This document shows, in pieces, positions 55,100 through 64,000 of a stretch of 64,000 bases of DNA. Positions within the stretch are counted from its first letter, which is position 1. Each line of letters starts with the position of its first letter. The notes beneath the pieces are model-generated. The model saw only the letters and a program-made list of their open reading frames with translations, was not told the DNA's origin and did no database searches. Source of the DNA: Synchiropus splendidus (Eukaryota > Chordata > Actinopteri > Syngnathiformes > Callionymidae); assembly GCF_027744825.2 (NCBI RefSeq), contig NC_071340.1, forward strand, positions 7,517,501 to 7,581,500, given 5' to 3'. The position numbers and the translations under genes are program-made.

Positions 55100-58000
55100 T
55101 CTGTGGCTTCCGTCTCATTGGCGTGGGACACCGTTGGCATTCCGGTTGCGTTTCTCCCCCTTTGAAATGTGTGAAGGGGTGCGGACTGCATCTCACCTCT
55201 GATTTCCCCTGAGCGTTGCTCTCTGTCTTCACTCCAGTGGAAGTGAAGAAGAGACTCGGATGCCTGGGAAAAAAAATGCTAATCCAAATCAAGAATGAAG
55301 GAATTTCCTCTCCGATATTAAGAGGGACAAACCAGCAGTGATTCTGGGAGTGGGAGGAGAGGTGAGCTGCTGGGGAGCTCCAATTACTGCGCCACGCCGC
55401 CATGTTGTCGGGGCATCTCCTTCCTCTCGCCGCTGCTGTTCACAAAAGCGCAACATAAACAGACCACCGCAATGTTGCAGTCCAGCGGCTCATTTCATAA
55501 CTCGCCTCGGACGACCACCTCGGGCTTCGACAAAAGACAAAACTGCTATTGACTTACACATAGATGCTGCAGTCAGTGTCACCTCCAGCTGCGTTGTTTC
55601 CACCTATGTTTTCTAAAAATGAGAATGAAAAAGGAGGCAATATTTGTGGAAGTAAATCTTCACTTGGTATTGCAGTGACTCAACTGCATGTTTAGAATAA
55701 AACATGATGTACTGTCTTCAGTGTCCAGTGGAATATCTCTTCAGTGGATGAAGAGAAATGTATTCTGATCAACATGATATTTATCTGGTTCCTTCCATCT
55801 GTGAGGCTGGTTAGTGTCCACATACTCCTTGTTTCTATCAGGTGAAGCATTTTGAACGACTGTAATACCATTGTGCTTCTTAGCAAAGCTCCATCCAAGT
55901 GTGTCAAGCTGCAGGAGCTTCACTCTCAGGCCTCTCTCAAGATTTGGATGGCAGCATCGGTGATGTTGTCAGAGCCGAACCGCACGATTGTGGACTCCCC
56001 ACCAGTACTGATCACACCGGAGTCCGCCGGGTCATGTCAAGTCAATGGTGACAAGATAATGGGCCACAGCTCTGTACAGCTTGACGCTGCACCACATGTA
56101 GGGAGACGTTGCCTTGCACTCCACAGGCGAACACAACAGTTTAATGTCCACTAAAAGTCACAAAAGAAACAAACCATTCACTCATTCACCTGCCACACCT
56201 TTGATGCTCAACAAAGATAAAGAAACAGTTTTGAGATGGCAGCACTCGCCCTCCACCCAACTGAGTAGAAGGTACAGCTTTAACTGTAACTTAATGGGAG
56301 GAGGTCAGCAGTACTGGTGCCAGACTGAGATAAGCATTATGGGATGTCAGACTTTAATCAGACGCCACCAGAAGCTGGGCTCACTTTCAATATTGCCATG
56401 TCCTGTAAATGCTTCATTTATCTGAAGTGAAGCTCCAGTTTTTAGGGTCGATTGGACAAGCAATGGAGAGAGGTGAAGAGGAGAGTGCAAGCGGGGTGGA
56501 ATGGGTGGAGACAAATGACAACCTGCTCAGATGGTTTGTGGGGAGGGGAGCGTTGGATGAAATTGAGGAAGGCAAGTATTCAGGTCCATGGATGTGATGA
56601 AAGAGGACATGAAGAGGATAGAAGTGACAAGAACGTTAAATATTTCAAAGGTTCATCACTTCTAAAGCCCCTGCTGCATCAGACCACATGCTGCTGTCAA
56701 ACAACACTTGGGTGAATCAGCCATGCAGTTTGTCCAAGCACAAACAAACACGTGTGGTTGGTTGCAGAGTGAGTGAAGGTGATCTGAGCTGCACAGATAA
56801 TACAAAGCTCAAAAAAGTTCACAGGAATTAAAGGAGACTTAAAGAGATTATTGCTCAGCTCGAATGTGGAAAGGTTGTGAGATCCAGAGGAGGATCTGAA
56901 TCATGCTCCCGCTGGACCTGCTTGGCCTCGAACAACCCTGCTGACCAAGATAAGTGTCTTTCCTTTCCCTCTCGTCCTGCCTGCTGGTTCAACACTCGGG
57001 TGGGATTCCCTCCCTCTTCCTACCTGCTTGTGCCATAATAGAGAGAGTGTTGAAATGCTTTGTGTTGAAAGTGGTCGCACTGCAGATCACGTTCTGATCT
57101 TCAAGTGACATCTTGGTGCGAGGACATCTCCTTCTCTCAAATCCAAAATGAGTCTGAGTTGGCTGCTGGTGTGCGTGTGTTCCCTGTTTGACTTGTTTGT
57201 TTAGCGTCTGAACCATGTGACCCACATGTCAAGAACCGCCAACAGAAAATTGATTCCAATCAGCTTGAAGCACCATCATTCGTTCTCTGTTCTCATGAAT
57301 CAGATCGACATCTTTCTTCCCGTCAGAATTTTAGTTTTCGCAAACCACTATGAGCGACCCTTCTGCCTGACCTGTGCTACAATAGTAAACCTCCTCTTTA
57401 GTTGAGGCTCATTTAATGGTGCTGAGATCACTGAACGGGCGACGTGACCTGCGTCACTGTAGCTCCCGCTAAAGCCCACACACTTGCGCTGTGATGTCCT
57501 TGAGGTGCCGAGTTTGTCTTCCAGCTTTGTGCAGCCTGTCAGCTCTCATTCCATCTCTGCGACTCAACATGAGGCTAAGTATGAGCGAGTCTTTGGAGGA
57601 GTGGAGCGTGAGCAGACCTCAGAATCCTCTGTGAGCACTTTCTCAACTGTATATTCAAATGAATCTGGCTCAGTCTTCATGAATGCCTCATTTGTTACTC
57701 ATCTTTGCTGCCAGAAACTGGGCCGTGTGTGAGAGCAGAGTCATAGATGGCAGTTGAGGAAGTGTCCCACGACTCACTTACTTCATTCAGATAATCCCAG
57801 CTGCTCACTAGAGTTGCTAAAATTTGGGCTTTTCTGGTCCTGGGCCCAAGGTGTTCCAGGTGCAGAGGGGTATTTCACTGCACAAAGATGCAAATGTACA
57901 TCTTGGCCTACCAAAGATGAGATAAACTCTATTTGAAGGAAACCATTGACATCGGAAGTCGGATGTGGAAATGACCTCACAGCCCAGTTCAGTGCTTTCC

Positions 58001-61000
58001 ACTTTACTAAGTCGGAAAACAAGATGGCGACATCTACAAAAGCTATTCTTAAGTTCTTAAGAAGCAACCTGGGGGTCTAGACACAGCCCTTTTGCACCTA
58101 CAAAACTCTCCGGATAAAGAGGAAAGACAAAGGTGAAGAAGGTGCTTGTCTCTGTTCCATTTCATTGTTTCAAAGCTTCCTGTTCAGCCATCTTGGTTTG
58201 GAGCATTCTCAGACTTTCCAACGTGGAAATCAAATTTTCCGCCCGGTAACTCAGGCATTCCCTGTGCCGAGAACAACAGGACACCAGCCCACTACCACTC
58301 GCCAAGTTTGCCATCACGAGGACAATTTTAAATATTTACGTTACGTTCATTTAAAGTTTACATTAGTACTGTTACTGAGCAGAGGCACAAGGACTACAAA
58401 AATGGCTGATGCTCAGATCTCCCAACCATCCCACTATCCTCGCAAATTATTAAATTGAATTAAATCAATTATTATTAAGTTATTATGACATAAAATGAAC
58501 AATAACATAAAATTATTACCTCTGCGCTTATTGGTGGCCTTTATTCATCAGTCCCTGACTGACAAATCCTCTGCTGCCCACATGGTTTGTCATGTGCATT
58601 TTCAAGCTCCAGAACTGTCCAGCAGCCGGGTGGCAGTTGTTCCCAGTTCGCGTCGCCAGCAGGTGCCACTGAAAAATGTAAAGATCTGGGGAAAAAATGG
58701 TGCAGCACAAGCAATGTGATATAAACATTGTACTGTATAGGCAAAGTCTAGCATTTAAAGTGAAAACTCTAAAGTGAATTAAATAAACTTGCTCGATGTG
58801 CGAGGGACACCCGAGCTTGGTTGGGGCAGTGGGGCGTATACTAAGGTCTGCTGTGAACTAATCGAAGAATAAAACATTCAGAGAGGCTTGGAGCTTAATG
58901 GTTTGTAAACTGACTCAGTGAAACCGTTCTGCTCTTTTTTCCGTATGTGAACACAGAACCTCATGAAGCTAGAGGTGGGATTTCGTTTCCCGTGAGCTGC
59001 ATCAGTTTTTCACGAATCAGTGATCCATTTATTCATCTTTTTTCTTAAAGCCTGTGTGCTGTGTAATATTTGCTCCACAGGAAGAGTTTGGGTTAAAAAC
59101 AAACTGAGTCCAATAAGCCTTCGTAGGAAGGTCTTCAGGAAAACAATAATTCCTTCGCCGCCAAAAACACACTTCCACTGCAGAGGTGGAGTTGTTTACC
59201 AAGCGCCGCCACGTCATCGACATCGAGTTACAAAATATTCTTTCACATTTCAGTATATGTTGATGACATAAAGGGGTAATGCCTACCCTCGCAAACGCTG
59301 CATTTGGGGGCCTGTGTTGTGTGATGTTTCTGGAGCAGGTGGATGGCAGAACACCAGACTGGTGAAAGCTTTTAGCCCCAAACATCCCTCTATATTTAGA
59401 GCATGCATATTTCAGCGCAGCCAGGCTGAGTGTGGATCACGACAAACCTCTCCAGGCCCACACTCTGAGGAAGGCGACTTGACTTCGCCAGTCAGGATGT
59501 TTATGTCGACGTGCGTTATTCTCTCGTTGGCTGGCCACACGTCTCCTGACCTACTTCTCAGTGCTTCCACTTGAGGGTCTGGCGATGTGAGAGCCCATAT
59601 CAGGGTCTTTTCCACCCCTTTAGTTCACACTCCATTACCAGAGACGCGCTCTGTGTGTGAGACAGGAAGGAGACTGATAAGGACGGTGGAGAGTTCAAGT
59701 GCAGGAGGACCAAAGAAAGGCACAGGGTTAATTTGAAGTTTGATCTCAGTTGAGGGCTGACACCGCTGCATCACAATTTTCTATGATTGGAACAAAGGGA
59801 AGCAGCATCTGCTACTGTATCAAATTCACCTCGACTGACTCATCGTGACCTCAGCTCAGCTCACTGCAAGATGAATGACCTCACTTAACCTGCCAGCAAG
59901 CGGAACACTGTGGTGGGGATGGTCAACTGCAGCGTGACCCTGCTGCCAAGACCGTTTCTTCTACCCTAGAAAAGTCAGGTGCTCTTCATGTTATGGTTAG
60001 TTTCTTGAGCACCTCACCTCAGGTGGCACGAGATCAGTGACCTTGGAGGTTTCTGCACCGATTCATGAAGACAAAATAGGACACGATAGGACCCAGACAA
60101 GCATCAACTTGGACACTATCAGCGATGCGTTTGTGTCCAAAGTGCGGACTCCAGACTCTGCACAGCTTGATGGAAACGCAGGATTAGTTACGTTGGAAAT
60201 CAAGTCATCAGTAAACTTACCATAACTGTGGCTGGTCGAGCAGATTTGAGACATGCCATAAGCCTTATTGCATTGTTTTTAGATGAGGATCAGTGCAACA
60301 GCTGGATCAAAAGGGAATGTTTTTAGTGATGATGTGGCTGTACGTCAGTGTTCCGTGGTCTTAGTAGTAGTTAGAATACTTGAGAGGTCTGAGGATTTGG
60401 GCACAGGGAGAGGAGGGACGGACAGACAGACAGATAACTTCTTTAAGGAAGGACGGCTAGGACCAAGAATGTTGGAGAGGGAAGATGAGGAAGACAGGCA
60501 AGGAGGTGAAGAGGATAGGTGACACTAGATCGATGATCAAACTGGGGGAAGGTGGAGGAGAAGAAGACTTTAATGGGTGAAAGACATGTTACGTGAGACA
60601 AGCTAAGGTTTCACTTTACAAGTAAAAAAAGAGAGTCAAGACATGTTGTGGCTTACAACTATGCAACTCAGTAAAATTCTCCAACCAGTTCAAAAAAGTC
60701 TTCAAAAATGTTTGTGCCGATGAACACCATGGAAACACATCATTTTGACTTGATCAAACAGGGGCCCTTGTGATGTTCATTTTTTGGTGCATTTCTATGT
60801 TAATGTCTCAGACAAGCAGCTAGAAGCTAGAAGGCACATGTTTCCAAAATGACTACAAGAACTTCATTCTGGGCTGATAATTACTGGCTGTTAACAGCGG
60901 CTCCACGGCTGGTTGCCTCTTCCTCCCCCTGCCCACGCTGCACCTCAGCTGGACGTGTCTGCCCAGGGTGCACGGGCCTCGCCGCGGGCTCCCATGGCTG

Positions 61001-64000
61001 CAAGCTTTAATGCTGCTGCTATTTCCAGTGCCGTGATGTCATCGTCAGAGGGGCCGGCCCAAATCCCCCAGCGGTGACTCACAGGCAGAGAGAGCGAGGG
61101 GAGAGGGGGAAAACAACAGGGCTTGTTTCCATGTTGTCATCTGGATAATGGCAACAGTGTACTTGGCTGAATGTTGATCTTAATGTTATCGTTCCACTCG
61201 TGTTTCTATCATCCCTGCCTTTTTGTCATCCTGAAACTACAGAATTATGCAATGAAAAATAGGTCACAAAACTCTGTGGAGGATCAGAGGATCAAATTTT
61301 AATGCCCTCTAAAGAGGTTTCATGTGTTGGTGCTGCACAATCATTTGGCTGTTGGTTCCCTCCTCGGGTCATTTATTCAGCATGATTTCGTCTAGTGCGG
61401 CGCCTTCGAAGGTTCAGTCTGACCTGTTGGTTTTGGGATGAGGCTGATGCTACTCTGGGCCGAGTGTCACTTGGGTTGGGGGACCCCAGCGCAGGGGAGA
61501 AGCCAGCAGATTGTTTAGACACACGCCTTGCAGTCGGTCCATGGGCAGGCAAACAGGAACCAGAACAAAGGTTCCGGCCAGAGTCAGTCAGATAGTGTTG
61601 GAAAAGAAAGGCATGATCAATAACAATCCGATCGATTACAATTTTGGGGGAGACAAACACAAAAAGATTTTGTCACACCTTTTGGCAGTTCCTTATGATG
61701 ACCTGACAGAGGTGGGGGAATCCTACTTGCACTAAAAAAATCACCCAAATGACCTTATAGGGCGAGTGGTGAGTTGGGGTACGGAGCACGGAGAGACTTG
61801 GGGTGGAGGTGTTCACATTTGTGAACACATTTGAATATAGGGTTTTGAACCTGAAGCTTGAGACAGACCTGCAACCAGATGAGGATTTCTTACCCATTTG
61901 AGGTTGGTGATCCAACAGCCCCCCTCCAGCAGAAGACATTTAGACATCAGTGTTATTACTGAAAGCCAGAGTGGAGATTAAGCTTTAAAAATCCCTCTCA
62001 TAAAACCCTCTGCTGAGTCTCGACAGAGAAAACTAGTTTGGGGTTTTCACAACATGTACTGTGATCGTCAGAGACAGAAAAACAGACAGAGCTGCCGAAG
62101 GGCATGTTGTTTTTCTCCTGCCTCTCCGGGTGATGTCATCTCCATTCAGAGTCTGCCTACACAAGTCATGGAAGTACTCAGCATCCACTGTCGCCATGGT
62201 TACAGCTCTGCATCTGCCTCAGCACCTTCATCCAAAAGACAAGTAGCCACGCGGGAAACAACTGGCTCATCCACCTACATGACGGGCGGCTCGTCCAATA
62301 AGACAAGGAGGAGATGATGTCACTCGGAGCCTGAAGTGGATGTGTGTGTCTGAGATGTTCTGCTGACGCACCAAGCTGTCACATGAAAACTGGCCTGGTG
62401 GACATCGTCGTTGTCGAGAGCTGTTAAATCCGTTGTGAACAATGAATCCAAGGGAGGAATATTTTAGACGCAGTATGACGCAGAAATCACTCGCAGATTT
62501 TGTCATTTCAACGTGGCACTGTTCTGACTTTGGATGAAAACAAAGATGAAAACATACACAATAACATTTTTCTAATTTGGCTGTTCCTTGTATCAAGTTG
62601 CTTTTCAATGTACTGAAGAGACATGCAGACCTGTAAGTCAAGTGTAGCCGTCCAGCCATTTTTCTCTAAGCCTTTTGGGTGCTGCGGTGTAGACAATGCT
62701 GCCAGTATTCAGGAGAACAAGACTCTCTATAACAGACACACGTTTGTAAAAGTGAACGTGAGGTCCATGAACATCTCCTACAGGGACGTGTCCAGGGGTC
62801 CTGCTGACATGGCGTGACCCACTTGAACTGGCTTCCTGGATCAATGAGCTTCTCCTCATATGGCAAGTGAAGAGTCAGGATGAGCCTGTGACCAGAAAGC
62901 TTGTGACCAGAGGTGAGCGTGGGGGCACAGACTGGCCAGTAAAACAACACCTTTGACTTTTGGCTGACTTCATGAGTCCTCTTAGTGCACAGGCTCCACC
63001 CCTCACACTGAACAAACAGCTACTCAAAACATCTTAAAGATATCAGTCCTGTGAAACACACATCTGCCACCCAGTAGTCAAAACAATCAGTCATTTCAAC
63101 TTGACACTGTAAATGTATGACAAAAACATGTCAGTACAAAGTACCTGGTGGAGTGAATCGCAGCAATGTTGAGATGTGCTGCAAGTGTTTCATTGAGCCG
63201 TCAGATAGTTAGAGATAGATAGACAAGGGGAACATGAAGGGGTTTTATTAATTAAAGTAATTCTCTTTAAACATGCTCATTTTGGATGCGCTGAGGCCAC
63301 TAATTCCAATAACCCACTCAATACCGCTGAAAGAACACAGGAGGAAACACTCCTGACTTTTTAAGACCCTGCAGCAGCATTAAATATTAGCAGGAAAATG
63401 TTTTGAGAACAGAAAAAGATAATTGTCCTGTATTGTTTATTGTATTGATGTGACAGGACTCGAGTCAGAATGACACAAAACACACCAGCCAGAAAGCACC
63501 CTCTAATTTCTTTAATATTTGGGAGAGATTTCAAAATAATATACGTTTATTTTTTTGTTCCACTCAGGTCCATGTGCACCCTCCCCCCTGTAAAGGATGA
63601 GGATCGCCCGGAGAGTTATTTGGTGACTGCTGTACCTAGTCAGGGTATCACATATGACCTGGCTTTGGTTGGCCTGCTGACCATGAGACCTTGATGTAGA
63701 GTCAGTCTGGGACAGTGAGGATTCAGCACCAGCAAGAACAGGGCTGTGACTCTGATTCCTGATCTGCTCTCTCCCTCCCTCTCTCCCTGCACTGTGTAAG
63801 CTGATAAATGATTTAGATTAAAAAGCTACAGCTCAGATGTAAAAAAAAAACCCAAAAAAAACTTGCCCTCGGAGCAGAGGGAAGAGGAAGGGAGAGTCAC
63901 CAACTACACAAATGATTCATTTCCTCGTCCTTAACGGCAACAAGTGGTCTTGTCGGCAGGTTTATTGAAATGAGGGCTGAAAGCAAAATGGAGCACTGAC
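55100..64000. other. intergenic region downstream of ypel1, no gene recognised
   Basis: Both strands were read. Open frames are short and without known domains. Contents: an unexplained minus-strand open stretch at 55741-55970, an RTE LINE remnant at 56420-56640, a purine-rich stretch at 60370-60540, a GC-rich exon-like or CNE-like block at 60870-61110, and a homeodomain-site-rich stretch at 63760-63960. Human PPIL2, which I recall next to YPEL1, is not seen here. Confidence 0.6.
56420..56640 (+). mobile_element. decayed RTE-type LINE, 3' end of the polymerase
   Basis: Consecutive frames carry RTE C-terminal landmarks: LQFLGSIGQAMER (the KYLGS region), then shifted EVKRRVQAGWNGWR, then LLRWF, then shifted MDVMKEDMKRIEVT. 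The order and spacing fit the end of an RTE-clade ORF. Frameshifts show it is dead. It lies on the + strand downstream of ypel1. Confidence 0.7.

Overview
This is a eukaryotic window, almost certainly from a ray-finned (teleost) fish. Three vertebrate genes with GT-AG introns lie on the + strand in the order unc13 (3' part only), mapk1, ypel1. The noncoding DNA is full of microsatellites and degenerate fish-type transposons (hAT and pogo-like MITEs, RTE-type LINE pieces, one tRNA-derived SINE). The long open frames between the genes are mostly chance or antisense frames. The mapk1-ypel1 neighbourhood, in the same orientation, matches what I recall of human 22q11, which supports naming the Yippee gene ypel1 and not ypel2.

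Layout. 1-7850: last ten visible exons of an UNC13/Munc13 gene (end of the MUN/MHD2 region plus the C-terminal C2 domain), stop at 6151, then a 3'UTR of about 1.7 kb. 7851-8524: a short spacer with a GT/AT microsatellite and the mapk1 promoter, including a palindromic GTCACGTGAC site. 8525-27146: all eight coding exons of mapk1 (ERK2), which join to exactly 370 codons (369 aa plus stop). A spliced 3'UTR probably runs to a polyadenylation signal at 33014. 33036-34830: intergenic, with a GC-rich promoter-like island (two GCATGCGC sites, a GC box, two inverted CCAAT boxes) and then a TATA box at 34830. 34860-55083: ypel1, with a non-coding first exon, four coding exons giving exactly 119 aa, and a long 3'UTR. 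55100-64000: no gene recognised, but an RTE LINE fragment and several stretches that look like conserved noncoding DNA.

The three genes are unrelated in function: synaptic vesicle priming (UNC13), growth-factor signalling (ERK2) and a small nuclear/centrosomal zinc-binding protein (YPEL1). There is no operon-like logic. I found no convincing new biological system. The most useful second-look items are the twin NRF1-type promoter island between mapk1 and ypel1, an exon-like and CNE-like block at 60870-61110, a symmetric 57-bp exon in unc13, an imperfect palindrome at 16461-16650, and four MITE or SINE insertions, three of them with terminal repeats and target duplications that can be read directly.
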